64,000 bases of DNA from Sporobolomyces roseus (GCA_016617785.1 JADILM010000005.1:1178001-1242000); one strand, 5' to 3'. Shown: positions 1-12,364, counted from the first letter of the stretch. A program made the numbers and translations. The notes: generated from the letters alone by a model not told the origin.

Positions 1-454
1 CTTTCATTCAAACAATTCTCGAACATCAATACTCTGCACCTCGTCAACACCTCTCTTCCGAGCGAACAAGAGCTTTACGACGCCATTCATCAGTTCAAGC
101 ATCTCACGACTCTCGCTTACGACGCTCTTCTACCCGAATCGACAATTGGAGCGATTGTGAACGATCTCAAACAGCCGCTACCGCCTCCCCTAGGTTTCCT
201 TTCCATTGACCATGCGCGCAATCTCGAAGACGCTGCTCAACTCGTTACCGCTTTACCCAACAAGACTCAGCTCGAGATACTCAACTTCCGTGTAATGGAT
301 CAAGACGTTGATCGAAGTACGTTGAGATCTTTGTGTCAAGAAAAGGGAATCAGGTTAACTTTCGGAGGAATTTGGAATCTCTGGGATCTGCTTTGTACGT
401 TTCGCTCTTTATCCTCCCATGGTCTAGCTGCTAATAGATGCATCTGATGAGTAG
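1..454 (+). CDS. C-terminal part of an LRR/F-box-like protein (partial, 5' end outside window)
   Basis: Frame 1 is open from the first base and reads a leucine-spaced sequence (for example NTLHLVNTSLPSEQELYDAI) typical of the irregular LRR tails of basidiomycete F-box proteins. A short intron at 395-437 (GTACGT...TAG) joins the frame to a last exon of 17 bases that ends at TAG 452-454, giving the C-terminus WDLLYASDE. Without the intron the frame would run on with an unlikely tail. The F-box itself would lie upstream of the window, so the family is an inference from the leucine pattern only. It could equally be a generic hypothetical protein. Confidence 0.5.
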
Positions 455-1198
455 GAGGAGGAAGAGAGGGAAAGAAGATCAAATAAGTAGGGGAAGAGAT
501 CGCTTAGATTGGATAGCTTAACGAAATCGCTTGCAACAGAGGAATGAAAAGGTGGACTCGTACCTCAGATTGTACGTCTCAAATCACATCGTCTCCAGGT
601 GAATCGCTTCGAGATAACGGAGAGAGGCCAGGAAGAATGGGTCGATTCCGAGGATCCGAACCTTCGACAACTTTTGCGTTTCGCAACGGCAAACATCTCG
701 TCTGTTCTCCTGCTTCGATAACTATTCTCGCTCCGATGATCTCTGTCGCTGCCTTGTGCCCACCTTTCGACAGACTTTCGCAGTCTGTCTTCGCTTGTTT
801 GACCCGTTCTATCTCTTGTCGCAGTGCACATCGTCTCGGCTTCGGTCCTTGCCCGCCATCGTTGTTGCTGTTGAAACTCTCCGCTCCCGACATCCCTCCA
901 GACTGGCGTCTCCGCTTCTCGTATTCTTTCATTTGGCGAATATTCGCCGACATTAGTTTGATTTTGTGCAGGAAATAGCTCAAGGCTTGAAATAGGCTAA
1001 GGATCGCTCCCCCACGACTCTCGTGACTGAATAAAGGTTCGGCTCTCGTCTAGCGAGCTACGCCATGTTGCTATTGCTTCTTCCGATTGTTCCGCTTCCC
1101 TCGCTCTATCTATCTTTCCATTTTCCCCGCTTCTCGCCCCTTCCTATCTTCCGAAGATATCTCCAGGTTCTTCCTCGCTATCACCTTCAGCCTGAATC
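455..1198. other. Intergenic stretch with no supported gene
   Basis: This stretch lies between the end of the LRR-like gene and the start of the acetate-transporter-family gene. Overlapping open frames exist on both strands (544-978 plus, 579-983 minus), but neither shows a recognisable motif or a convincing exon pattern. The pyrimidine-rich part from about 1080 to 1190 is probably the promoter and leader of the downstream transporter gene. Confidence 0.4.
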
Positions 1199-2921
1199 AT
1201 GCCTTCCTTCAAGAAACACAACGACGTCGAGAAGAACGCGGTTGCTCGCGACAGCTCAAGCAGCGAATACGTACCTCAAGCGGGTGCACCTGAAGGAGGA
1301 GCGACTTTTCATGATCAGCGCAATATCACGCCTGGAGGTCATCCTCTTGATCGCTCTCAGCCAGCTTTCCCCACGTGTGAGCTGAGCGTTGGAGTTCGTA
1401 ACAAATTTCGAAACTGACTTGACGTTTCCGCAAAACAGATCATCGACGTTTCGCCAATCCTGCTCCTCTCGGTTTGAGTGCTTTTGGTTTGACGACGTTC
1501 ATGCTGTGAGTTCAGTCTCTCGGCGCTTCGAGGCGAAGAGTCTAGAAATTTGATCGGCTACAGAATCGCTTGAGCTGACTGCCGCTTCTGGCTATACCTA
1601 CAGCTCTCTGATCAATCGTAAGCTCATTGGACTGCCCTCATGCTTGCATCGTACCGGCTTGGTTCGACTCGCTCGCGGACATTAACGACGAAAAAAGGCG
1701 CGAATTCGTTTCGAAAGATAAGTCACTGATGTACCGCATGATCTTCGACAGTTTCGACTCGAGGTGTTGTCGTGCCGAATGTTGTTGTCGGTCCAGCTAT
1801 GTGGTACGGAGGGTTAGCTCAACTTTTGGCTGGAAGTGAGTCCTCTTCGTTCATCAGCTCTCTCGTTCTTCGCTATTTTGGCGAGAACTATCGCAGGATC
1901 AGCTACTCACACTCCTCCTTCACAGTGTGGGAGTTTGCTGTAGGGTGAGCCTCCGAGCTGCGTCATACTCTCGAGCTTAATCATCGGCTATTGACGATTA
2001 CAACCTCTCCTCATTCTTTCGCTTTTCGCCTTTTCGCCTTTGCGTCTTTTTGTTACCTCAACCGTTTGCATTCGACGCACACAGTAATACCTTCGGAGCT
2101 ACAGCCTTCTGTAAGCCCCTTTCAACGCTCTTTGCGAAATGGAAAAAACGAGGTTCGTCTGGACTAGACGACCAGCGTCACTGAAACTCTCCAATTCACT
2201 CAGCGTCCTACGGAGCATTCTGGCTATCATATGCGTTCATCGTTTCGCCGTGGAGTCAAATTGCTGGCTCTTACGAAGTCGAGGCAGACTTCGCGAGCGG
2301 GGTCGCTTTCTTCCTCTTCGGATTCGTGAGTCGCTCGCTCTCAATGTCCGATTCAACGAGAACTAATGATTCTCTCACCCTAGTTCATTTTCACGACGAT
2401 CATGACAATCGCTTCAATCCGATCTTCTGTCGCTCTCTTCATGGTGTTCCTGACAGTCGACTTGTGAGTGGCCTCTGAGCTCATTCTGCGTGAACTCAGA
2501 CTGACCAGCGACGTTGAGCAGAACTTTTTTGATGCTTGGAATTTCGGAATTAGGCATTTCTTCTGCGGCTCACTTCAAGACTGCAGGTGGCTCCCTGGGA
2601 ATCGTGGCGGCGTTCTTGGCTTGGTGTGAGTCTTGAGGGTATCTGACGACAGGCTACTCGAGGATACTTGTTACACGAGTCGAAACGAGTTTTCTCCAGT
2701 CTTTACCCGGAATTCCTCTTTTCTCCGCTCCTTAACAACCTGTACTGACGCTTCCTTCTCTTCTCAATTCTAGATGTCGCTGCAGCATCGCTGATTGTAA
2801 GTGATGTTTTCAAATCTGCTTGCAAGCTGGGAATGACTGACCCCAAAATTCGAAATTTTGACAGACTCCCGACACCGCCTACATCAGCCTCCCGGTCATC
2901 GACCTCTCGAAGAAAGACTAA
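1199..2921 (+). CDS. GPR1/FUN34/YaaH-family acetate transporter (Ato/Ady2 type)
   Basis: This is predicted to be a plasma-membrane six-helix carrier of the acetate uptake family (yeast Ady2/Ato1-3). The first exon (1199-1376) encodes a hydrophilic N-terminal tail of about 59 residues. Splicing restores the family signature HRRFANPAPLGLSAFGLTTF, which contains the NPAPLGL motif. Later exons give NVVVGPAMWYGGLAQLLAG, then WEFAVG, NTFGATAF and SAYGAFWLSYA, all characteristic of the family. The C-terminus reads TPDTAYISLPVIDLSKKD before TAA at 2919-2921. The gene is broken by many short introns, so only fragments of it are visible as continuous frames. Transport substrate is inferred from the family; an ammonium-export role, as proposed for Ato proteins, is the alternative. 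The ACH1 gene 12 kb downstream is also in acetate metabolism. Confidence 0.85.
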
Positions 2922-3232
2922 GCTCAAGTCAGCGTCGACTCCGAAAGCAGGATAACTCCTCGAAAAGGAAGTGCTATCGAAACGGATCCTCCGCGAAAAA
3001 GAACTTGTGCAATTAGTCGCGCTCAGAGCCTTCTCCTTCCTTTCTATCTGTATCTGTTGTAGAAGTGCATTGTTTATCATCCATGTTGCAAACACTCGCA
3101 TTGAGTATTCATCAACTTCGACTCGGCTCTCGAGCAGCTTTCGTCGAAGAAAGCTAGAGTCTCGCTTCTCGTTGGCGATACGTCCAGTCCCTCCTATCGA
3201 GCTTTGATACATCCAGCGTATATTGACGCGAG
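2922..3232. other. Convergent 3' intergenic region
   Basis: The 311-bp gap lies between the stop codons of the plus-strand transporter gene and the minus-strand oxidoreductase gene. It should hold both 3' UTRs and polyadenylation signals. No further gene is supported. Confidence 0.5.
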
Positions 3233-4891
3233 CTAGACTTCAATTCCGAAACGTCGTGGCGACAGTGCTGATACGTCTGCACTCAAACTCCGGTCGAGAA
3301 CCATTTCTGCGACAAGCTTCCCTGATCCCGGAGCTAGAGTGATACCCTATTCGTACGCTGGTGGTGAGTACACGTCTCGAATGACGTGAGTGGAACAGTA
3401 GGCTCACCCAAGGTCCCATCCCAGTTGCAACGAGAACGTCTTTCTCGAGGAAACCGATCAAGGGTTCTCGATCACTCGATATCGGTCGATAGCAAAGCTG
3501 TGCGCGGAGACCACAACAATGCGAGTTAGTCACAGCAGTACGACGAGTTCCGACGGATGACGGTCAAGACTTACCTGTGTCTTCTCGATCTTCGCTCCAT
3601 TTTCCTCCTTCAGAAACGGACTGATTGCTCCGGCAGCTCTCTTCAGTCGCCCGACACACTCTTCATCAAGCATATCCTTCACTTCGTCTACCGTCCGAGG
3701 CAGCTTGTTTGGTAACCCAACGTCACTCGCCTTTGCAGATTCTGGAATCGAATTCTCTCCTGCGACGTAGACAAGACCATTTTTCCGAACGAAGAACTCG
3801 GGACATTGAGTGTAGCTATGAGAGAACGCAATCAACGCATAGTCGTACAGGGCTGGAGAGATTTGAACTCACCCTCGTGCTTTCTCTTCCTCCGAAAGTC
3901 CTCGTGCTAATCCAAACGAATCACCATGAACTCCTCCAACTCCTCCGTCGATTCCAGCAAAGACTGCCCCAGCAGGTATTTCCTTTGTTTTGTTCGAGGT
4001 AGCGTGTCCAGGGACGTATGAATCGAGTGAAGGTCGGATGAGAAGCGAGTGACCAGGCAGGTTCGAAATTGGAATCTTCGGTAAGCTGAGTGTTTCGCAG
4101 ACTTGAGCTGACCAAGGTCCAGCTGCAAGGACTAGTTTGTCGAAGGGAATGTCGATACAGGGAGAATCCACAATGAGAGCGCTGTGAGGGGAAGAATGAG
4201 GTCGAAAGGAGAGTGAAGGGCGAGAGGATGAAGAAGATGGTACAATGGAGCGTGCTGCAGTCTGAAGGACCGATGGACGAGTGATGGATATTGCGTGACC
4301 AAATTCGATGGAGAACCGGTCGGTATAGATTGAAGAAAGATGTTGAAAGAGCGTTTCGCAGAATTTCGAGGGATCGCTGTTGCGAAACCAGGAGTCAATA
4401 CGCGAAGTTCGAAACACATGGGGCAGCGCTTACACTTGTCCTACACCACCTTCAGTGCTCAACTCTTCTTTCTTCCCCTCAAGCCATTCACCTCTCGGTA
4501 ATTTCCCTTCTTCACTTTCGACCGCTTCTCTCCCCTTTTCTCCTGGTAAAGTTCTATACGCGCTTCTTCTGACGGGTCCGCCTACGCTCAGTCCAATCGC
4601 TCCGCACTCTCTCCAACCGTAGTTCTCTCCTCCCCCGAGCACTTTCGCCATTTCCGAATGACATTTCCAACTTTCCTTTGCCAGATCCCTCGAAGGTTCG
4701 TTGTGCCAACTCTCACCACCCGCGATGAAACCTCCTGCATATCTTGATGCTCCTCCAGCGATTTGGCGTTCTGTTGAGGACTCGAGGATCTTGACTCGAA
4801 TCGAATTGTCGAGTGTAAGCAGCGAGTAAGCAGTACAGAGTCCGACGATCCCAGAGCCGATAATAACGACCTCTTGAGCTTCTCCTGCCAT
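3233..4891 (-). CDS. TDA3-like FAD-dependent oxidoreductase (DAO family)
   Basis: Five exons (4891-4434, 4376-3873, 3815-3575, 3497-3408, 3346-3233) join to a protein of about 468 residues. The N-terminus carries a Rossmann dinucleotide-binding motif, VVIIGSGIVGLCTAYSL. Further on are family blocks such as DPSKFCETLFQ, FDKLVLAAGPWSAQVC and ISNLPGHSLLIRP, and a C-terminal FAD block GMGPWGITLAPGSGKLVAEM that appears only after the last intron is removed. These blocks resemble the DAO-fold proteins related to yeast Tda3, linked to endosome-Golgi transport; the substrate is unknown. I chose the ATG at 4891 because it directly precedes the FAD motif. The frame is open further upstream, so a longer serine-rich N-terminus, possibly a targeting signal, cannot be excluded. 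The gene is divergent from the monooxygenase at 5336. Confidence 0.8.
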
Positions 4892-5335
4892 GATGAACGA
4901 AGCAAGCGATGAGAAAAGAGAGAGAGAAGAGAGAGCGGCGAAAGGGGACTGTAAAGAGGGGAGAAGAGAAGCCGAGGTCACCCCTGTCATTTGATGCTCT
5001 TTCTCTGAAAATACCGTCGTTCTAACGTCGTCAAACGAGTGATAGTCGACGAAGAAAGCTCGAAGGTGAGCGACGACGACGAATCGACTCTCACGAATAA
5101 AGTCGACTTTTTCTTCCTGAACATTTCCTCCCCTCCCGCTCGCTTTTTCGAGCCAATCGCTGACCGGATGAATGGTTTCTTGATTCTTCGGAAGCCGTAG
5201 AACAAGCTGCCGAAGGGATCTGCCGAAGTGACTTTTTGACGGGTAAAACTGATTTTGCGAAGAACTCTCTTCATCTTCGATCAACTTCCGCTCGCTCTGC
5301 TTTGCTTCTCTATATCATATACGACACTTGACGAA
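4892..5335. promoter_or_regulatory. Shared upstream region of two divergent flavoenzyme genes
   Basis: The 444 bp separate the start codons of the DAO oxidoreductase (minus) and the FAD monooxygenase (plus), so both promoters must lie here. A minus-strand frame stays open through much of it but carries no domain. No specific factor site was identified. Confidence 0.45.
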
Positions 5336-7282
5336 ATGGTTGCCGCTCCATTATCAGCCGACACACTCGCTCAACACAGCGCTAGCAATCCTTCACTTCG
5401 GATCAAAATAGTTGGAGGGGGAATCGGGGGACTCGCTTGTGCACTAGCTTGCGCAAGATTAGGCTTCACGGATGTGGTAGTCTATGAGAACGCTCCTCAG
5501 ATCGCAGAGGTACGCCCTCGTCTCTCCTCTCCTTTCTCTCGACTTTTCCTCATTCAACTCTTCGAGGTTCCGAACAGGTTGGAGCAGGGATTCAAGTAGC
5601 ACCGAATCAAGCCAGGATCTTACGGAGACTGGGTGTATTGGAGGACCTCGAACCATCAGCTGTTCGGTTAGACAAGATCTCTCTTCGCCGTTCGTTCAGT
5701 TTTCCTCCTATTCCTTCGCTCCCTTCCCCACCTCAGACCCAATCTCGACTGTGACTTACACCATTTCGCTATACAGGGTACAAGGACAATTCGATTCTCG
5801 GCACAGCACCCCTGTCATCAGTTCCCGAGAACTACGGCGCACCAATTTGGGTTGTCCATCGAGCCGATTTACAACGAGTGCTCCGAGTAGGAGCTGAACG
5901 CGAAGGAGTTAAAATCCTCTGCGGTCACCACTGTGCCGATATCGATTTCGAGCAGTCGAAATTATTGGTCAAGAACTCGGAGGGAGAGGAATGGGTCGAA
6001 GGAGAAGTGATTATTGCTGCTGATGGGATCAAGAGTGTTATGAGGGAGAAGATGCTCTCTCTCAGTGGTCTCAAGGATGAAGGTGAGTGCGACTATCTCC
6101 GCGCTTCACTGAAGGAAAAGAAGCTGAATCGTTATTCGCGAAATCAGGTCGAGCAACTGGAGATGCTGCCTACCGAATCATCATTCCTCGGGGAAAGCTT
6201 GAAGACGATCCTGAATTGTTACAACTGGTCGACGAGAAGGTTGGGATCAGATGGATGGGTCCTGGGTGAGCTCTCTTCCTGTTTTTCGCAACCTTTTCTG
6301 CCGTTGCTGACCCACTTCGTCGTTCGATCTCATAGAGGACACATCATGGCCTACCCGATCAAAGATCACCAAGTGTACAACATGGTTCTGCTTCATCCCG
6401 ACGTCAACAATACATCGGAGAGCTGGACAAGCAAAGGAAGCAAGAAACAGATGCTCGATTTCTATGGTGAATGGTGCCCTAGTACGCTTCTCCCTCGATT
6501 GACAGCGCTACTCAAGGCTGACGTTCAGGATGATGAGTACAGCTGTTCAGAAACTCTTGAACTTTGTTGACGAAAATTCGGTTATGGAGTGGAAAGTAAG
6601 GGAAGATTCCACCTTCAGCATTTTGTCGACAGCGCTGATACCGAACCTTCCTTCTACAGCTAATGGATCACGAGAAGTTACCCTCGTGGGTCGAAGAATG
6701 CACCGCTTTGATGGGAGACGCTTGTCATCCGATGTTACCCTATGTTGCGCAGGGAGCGGCACAGGCGATTGAGGATGGTGCGGTACTCGGTGTCGTCTTG
6801 AGTGGAGTCCAGTCTTCATCCCGACAGCAGATCAAGAATGCTCTTCTACTTTACCAAGTTTGTCTCCTTTTCTCATGTCTCCGTTCCTTCTACCTTGCTG
6901 ATCGTCAATTTTCATGTCATCAGGAAGTGAGAAAGTCACGAGCGGAGGCGATTCAAGCTTCAGCTGCCGATACTCGAATCTCGCTTCATCTCCCCGATGG
7001 AAAGAAACAGCAAGAACGAGATGAGAACATTCGATTAGCTTCGAAGGGACAAGGTCCTAATCCTGATAAAGTGAGCTTCTCATTACGACTGTTTCGATCA
7101 AAGCCAGAGCTAACGATGAGACGAAACGTCAACAGTGGTCGGACAAGAGCTGGCAAGAATTCATGTGGAAGACGGATTGCGTTCTTCAAGCGAACGAGCG
7201 ACTAGCCGACGTTGGAGAAGGATCAGCAGTTCAACAACGAGGCGCTCAACTACCAGTCGGAGCAGTTGCTGCTGCTGCCTAG
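5336..7282 (+). CDS. FAD-dependent monooxygenase, salicylate-hydroxylase-like
   Basis: This is a class A flavoprotein monooxygenase, expected to hydroxylate an aromatic ring using NAD(P)H and O2. After a short N-terminal extension the protein has the GXGXXG motif IKIVGGGIGGLACALACARL. The next exon supplies VGAGIQVAPNQARILRRLGV. The DG motif is seen in EVIIAADGIKSVMRE, and the FAD ribityl-binding GD motif in ALMGDACHPMLPYVAQGAAQ. The final exons end in an alanine/valine-rich tail before TAG 7280-7282. The start at 5336 is the first ATG that places the Rossmann fold about 27 residues in. At least seven short introns interrupt the gene. The exact substrate (salicylate, 3-hydroxybenzoate or another) cannot be read from the sequence. 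Confidence 0.85.
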
Positions 7283-7694
7283 ATCTGCTTCGCATGAGGA
7301 AGCAGAATGTAGTTGTTCTCGTCTGTACATTCATTCGTTCTCACGTGGGTTGCTCTGTTAATTTTTGGGGTCTCAACGCCGTACCTTTGTCTCTATTATA
7401 TCTTGCTTTATTCGCTGCTGTCATTTCAACATTGTCGTCGTTTACCATCCCAACTTTCGAAATCCCTAAACTTCTGACTCGGGCGAGGGACGGACTGCTC
7501 TTGCTGAAGTCTTTCGGATCGATCTTCGCTATTCAACTTACAGAGGAGATAGAGCAGCGCTCTCCCTCGAATCAAAGAATGTAATCGACTTGCGAAGATT
7601 CTGTGTGAAAGAGCGAAGTTGCGACCAAGAGGAAGAGGAAGACGTTCCCTCAACTTCTTACCTAACTCGACATCTCGCTCATTCAAAGCCTTTG
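7283..7694. other. Intergenic region upstream of the ankyrin-DIL gene
   Basis: The 412 bp between the monooxygenase stop and the next start contain several short overlapping frames on both strands but no recognisable protein. They probably hold the 3' UTR of the upstream gene and the promoter of the next. Confidence 0.4.
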
Positions 7695-10600
7695 ATGGTA
7701 ACGCTGGACCTTCCGACAGGTCCTCCACCACCTACCTCTCCTCCTCTCTCCCCTCCTCCTCTCTCAAGAAACGCGACGATCCGACCTTCATCAACTCAGT
7801 TGACAGCTTCACCGAGACGTTCACCTGGACTAGTAGGATCTGGATGGAGTAGTCCAATCATGGCGGGTTCACCACAGATGGGAATAGGCAGACCTCAATC
7901 TATTGTTGAGTTACCTCCAACTCCAAATCAACTCGACCTAGCACTCTTACCCTTGTCCCCGTGAGCGCATACTCTTCCTATATCTGTTACTGAGAGTATG
8001 CTGACGAATCAAGCCCTTCTTACCCTTCAATCTCACTGCACGATCCTACTTTCGCACAACTCTCCTTTCAGACTTCCCTCTCACCTCGCTCCCTTCCTAC
8101 ACCCAATATCCCCTTTATCGTCGACCGAGAAACGCAAACTATTCACTTCCGTCTACCTTCGTTCCGCTTCAGCTGGCAATTCCGATACTCTCGAATGGCT
8201 TCTCTCGATTCCTCCAGACCCTCAATTATCAAGTCAACAGAATGCAGCAGCAGCTAGAAGGTTCTCATTGACAGCGGCACAACTCAATAACATGATGGAT
8301 GGATTGGCGTTTGGATCTCCACCATTGGGAGCGGAAGAGGTCAAGAAACAATCGGAATTGTCAGATCAAGCACCGAGGAAATGGGTCGATTTGGAAGCGA
8401 TCGATGAAGAAGGGAACACGGCGTTGGGACTCTGTGTTGCTTTGGGTCACGCGGAAGCTGTGAGGGTCCTCGTTGAGGGAGGGGTGAGAGTAACTCAACC
8501 TGATCAAGGTGAGTCTTCTCGGTGCTGTTGCTGCTCTCGCCTCATTGAGATCCCGCTAATGCATTCTTGTTCAGCTGGTTGGACTCCTCTACATTGGGCG
8601 GTTCAAAATAACGATATTCCGATTGCATCCTACCTCCTGAATCATCGCGCTTCTCCTCTCATCGCTTCTCACAAAGGTCTCACTCCTCGAGACCTCGTCA
8701 AGATTGGGAACGAAGGAGTAGCGATGCGGGAAGTACTCAAGAGTGCGTGGGAAGCAGCGGTAGAAAGGGAACGGGCGAGACTAAGAGAGATGGACCGGGA
8801 GGAAGAAGGGAATGAGAAAGGGAAAGGGAGAGAAGAAGGGACTAGTAATGGCGGAGCGTCGAGACCCAGTTCAAGATTGAGTATCGCTAGCTCAATAGCG
8901 GGGTCGACATGGATGGATCAGAAAGAGAAGAGTGAGGAACAAGAGCGGGAGAAGAACATGAGGAAACGGTTAATCCTAGCGATGGACAGTGCGAGGAACC
9001 TGGAGATCGATGTCGAAGTGTTGGGATTGGGGGAAACGAGAAACTCGCTCGAGGACGACGATGAAGACGAGGAATCCGAGGGAATTCAGAACCCGTTCGT
9101 TTGGGATCGATGTCTTCCGGATCAAATGATCGTCTTCACTTTGGACGACCTACCGACCTTATTTGACATCGTCATCACGACCATCAAGCCAACACGGAAG
9201 AGGAAGTATCGAGTGATACCGGCGAACGTGCTCTTTCTCTGCGCAAGATTCGCACATCATTGGGGAACGCCGGAACTACTGGAAGAGCTTGTGATAGGAG
9301 CGATGGAACGGATAGAAGCTGCTGTACATGTGAGTATTCTCTCTAATTGCGATTGATCAGACTCAAACTAATCTCTTGAATCGTTTCGTAGCATCGACCG
9401 GACGACATGACAAATTGCGCTTTCTGGCTCTCGAATACTCTCCTCCTCCTCTACTACCTCCGAAAAGAACCTTCCCTCGCTCGCTCAACTTCGACCTACC
9501 AACTTCACCTCTGCGACCTCATCAACGAAATCTTCGTCTTTGTCATTCGAGATGCTGAAAGACGGATAGATCGAGTGCTCGAAGCCGCCATGCTCGAGCA
9601 TGAACCTCTCGCTGGATTCGAGGATGTCATGTTCGAAGGAGAATGGGGAACGAGTCGGTTCGTCAAGAAGTTGACGGGGAGAGGGAGAAAGACTAGCAAC
9701 ATTCGATCAAGCACGAGCGCGATGAGTCTGTTCTCAGTGGCGAGTAGTGGAGATGGTGGGAGCTCAGTGGGAGACACAAGCTTCGACTCGATAGGAACCG
9801 CAAGTCCTCCTCCGAATCGCACTTCTCGACTCGTTTCCGCCAGCCACGTCCCCCCTTCCGAAGCTACCCCCGCCAGCATCACAGCCCACCTCTCTTCTAC
9901 ACTCTTCATCCTCCAAATCTATCAGATCCCGCCAAGTATCGTCGTTCAAGCCTTCTCCCAACTGTTTTACTGGATTTCGTGCGAGATCTTCAATCGTTTG
10001 TTGAGTCAAGTGAGCAAACCTCCCTCTTAAACTCCGTCTTCAACTTCAAAATGACCTGTTGTTCTCCAGCGTAAATACTTGTGCCGGTCACGAGCAATGC
10101 AGATTCGACTCAACGCTTCAAATCTCGAAGATTGGGCTCGAGCGAATCGACTGCCGACAAAAATGGTTTCCGTTCACTTCGCACCCCTCAGCCACCTCCT
10201 CCAATGGCTTCAGTGCCTATCCTCCGAATCCTCGATCGACGGTCTAATCGGTACGATTCAATCATTACGATCTCTCAATCCTCTCCAACTTCGACGAGCG
10301 GTTCGGGATTATCGATACGAAGTCGACGAAACGAAGATGGATGAAGAATGTTCGCAGTACCTCGTACAGATTCAGAAGCAGTGGGAAAGACAGAGAATGC
10401 AGAAGACTGTCGATGGATTGTCGAGTCCTCCAACTCAGAGTCAGAGGGAAGCAATGGAGCGGGATGCAGCGGCGGACGAAGCAGCTTCGGCGACGAGTCT
10501 ACAAGAAGATGCGGCGAGGATGATCGACGAAGTGTTCAGTGACCCTAGCGAGTTCGGATCGTATTCTCCTCCAGGAGCTACCGAAGCTTTGGGAGAATTG

Positions 10601-11224
10601 CTCAACTCTCGATACATGGTACGTCTTCACTTCCCTCCCCCATGTGATCTCAGCCTAATCTTTTCCTCGAATCTGTAGCTACCCTTCGCCGTCCCATCTT
10701 CAGCAGAAATGCTCGTCAATTTCGATCAACCCGAAGCTTTCGGTCCTTTCGCACCGAATCGGTCTCGCAGTACTTCCAATTCTCACGAAGGTACCGCCAC
10801 TCCTCGCTCTATCTCTCGCATGTCTTTCTCCTCTTCGACTCGCCTGTCTCCCATCAACGACATCGGAACCGAAAACACTTCGATCGCTTCTCCCGACTCG
10901 TCTATGTCGAACGATGCGCCGAAACCCAAAGAGCCTTTCGTCCCGCTTCTACCGGACGACTTCTTCTCTGTCTGGGACTCGGCCAAAGCTAGAGCAGCTG
11001 GTCGACATCAGAACGCAGTGACGAATGGCGAAGGAAATGGACAAGCTTGGAGGGAGAACATGCCTGGTGAAGAGAGCGAGAGTGGTAGCGATGTCGAAGA
11101 TGACGATGATGATGCAGGCTCTGTGATCTATAGACCGTCAGGGGGAGGGGGAGACGATTCGTTCGATAGTGAAGATGCGGCTGGAGTGATGGAAACTCCT
11201 CGACCTAGATCAGGGTTCCAATAA
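7695..11224 (+). CDS. Ankyrin-repeat and DIL (dilute) domain protein
   Basis: The N-terminus is proline/serine-rich (VTLDLPTGPPPPTSPPLS). Two ankyrin units follow: DEEGNTALGLCVALGHAEAV, then, after an intron, AGWTPLHWAVQNNDIPIASY. A charged linker leads to a dilute domain spread over exons near 9100-10680, with blocks VIPANVLFLCARFAHHWGTP, NCAFWLSNTLLLLYYLRKEP and FNRLLSQRKYLCRSRAMQIR. The C-terminus is serine-rich and acidic. DIL domains form the globular cargo-binding tail of class V myosins, but here there is no motor. Ankyrin+DIL proteins of this build are known as a fungal family. The first intron is uncertain: 7961-7996 fits the frame but is only 36 nt long. An alternative start within the second exon is possible. 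Confidence 0.75.
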
Positions 11225-11403
11225 CCGTTTCCCTCTCTCTTTCTTGTTATCCTTAGTTGTTCTTATACCCCCCGTTCTCTCGCATACTCCCCCTCTCTGC
11301 CCTCTGTTTTGTGGACTTTCGCATACGCATCAATTCTCTCTCTTTTTGTTTTCCTCTGTTTGCTTTCTTTTGAACAACATGCTTGAATTCTATACTAGAC
11401 ATT
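11225..11403. other. Convergent 3' gap
   Basis: A 179-bp pyrimidine-rich stretch lies between the stop codons of the ankyrin-DIL gene (plus) and the CZIB-like gene (minus). Only 3' UTR functions are expected. Confidence 0.4.
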
Positions 11404-12364
11404 CTATGCTCGATCGATTCTACTTTCGAACTCCATAATAGACACAGGTGCGCTAGCCTGTGGTTTCGATTGAAGAGGATCAGCCAAGTTGTCGACTTTT
11501 TGATACTCGAGAATCGGAAACTCACCTTCTCGTCATAGTCATTCCACTCAGACTCTTCCAGGCTCAGGTCAATCTCCTCCTGTGGTATGTCGAGTTGTTG
11601 TCAGTCTGAAGTCTGAGACTAAGATGAAGTGACTCGTAACTCACGAATTTAGTGTTCGACTCTGCACCCTTCGCACTCCAAACTCCTTTCGGATCGAAAG
11701 AAGTGATCTCGCATCCTCGACATTCGAGGACTGCTAGAGGCGCAAACTTCTGATTCTCCGAGTTTTCGAGAGTGTAGACAGCCTTTTTCCGAGAGAAGGA
11801 TTCGTCGAATGCTGTAATGAGTTATGGGGGAGTCAGTTCGGGACATAGCCAGTCTTCCACGTCGTTCTTTCTATCTCTCCTACCGCGCCGGAGAGAGCAG
11901 TTCTTCGAGCGCAAGGGTCGAAGCAGAGTAGAGGAGGGGAGAAAGTTTCGAAACTGACAAATCGTGTGTTCCCGTTTACACATCTTGCACTTCCAGACCA
12001 AATGCGCCTCTCCCCTTGATCCACTGATATCGTTCTGCTCTGTAGCATCAATTCCCATCCAGTTCGGGTGTTCCTCTCTGCAGGAAGTACACTTGACTTT
12101 GAACATCCAGTTGAAATCTTCTCCGTACGGTTGTACTAGCTTGCGAGGGGTCAGTCAGTACGTCGGAGGACTTCACGGTCACTTAGATAACGAGCACAAG
12201 ACAGTCTCGCCGTTCAGAGGCAGTGTAAAGAGAGGAACTCACAATCAGTTAACCCTTCGAGAGTAGCCTTGATCGAGACCTTGAGTTTCTGTTAGACGAA
12301 AGTAGAGCATGATTGGGTCAGTCTAAGCCAAGTAGAGCAAGATAATGAGGTGACCTACGACCAT
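11404..12364 (-). CDS. CZIB/DUF866 (UPF0587) CXXC zinc-binding protein
   Basis: This small protein of about 160 residues is assembled from six exons; exon 1 holds only ATG GTC (12364-12359). The spliced start reads MVKLKVSIKATLEGLTDLQP and continues into YGEDFNWMFKVKCTSCREEH. Two CXXC pairs (CTSC and CKMC, in LVWKCKMCKREHTI) form the expected zinc site. Downstream are LAVLECRGCEITSFDPKGVW and SEWNDYDEKA, typical of the human C1orf123/CZIB family, and the protein ends EFESRIDRA at 11404. The fold is conserved across eukaryotes and binds zinc; its cellular role is unclear. Only 91 bp separate its start from the divergent methyltransferase start. The third intron, following the T of ATT|T, is the longest and hides the link between the two halves. 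Confidence 0.88.

Noticed and set aside
544..983. Overlapping long frames on both strands before the transporter gene
   Set aside because: No motif, no convincing splice context, and the two frames overlap on opposite strands. At most one could be coding and neither looks protein-like.
2703..3212. 169-codon minus-strand frame
   Set aside because: It lies antisense to the last exons of the acetate-transporter-family gene, whose spliced frame and stop are well supported.
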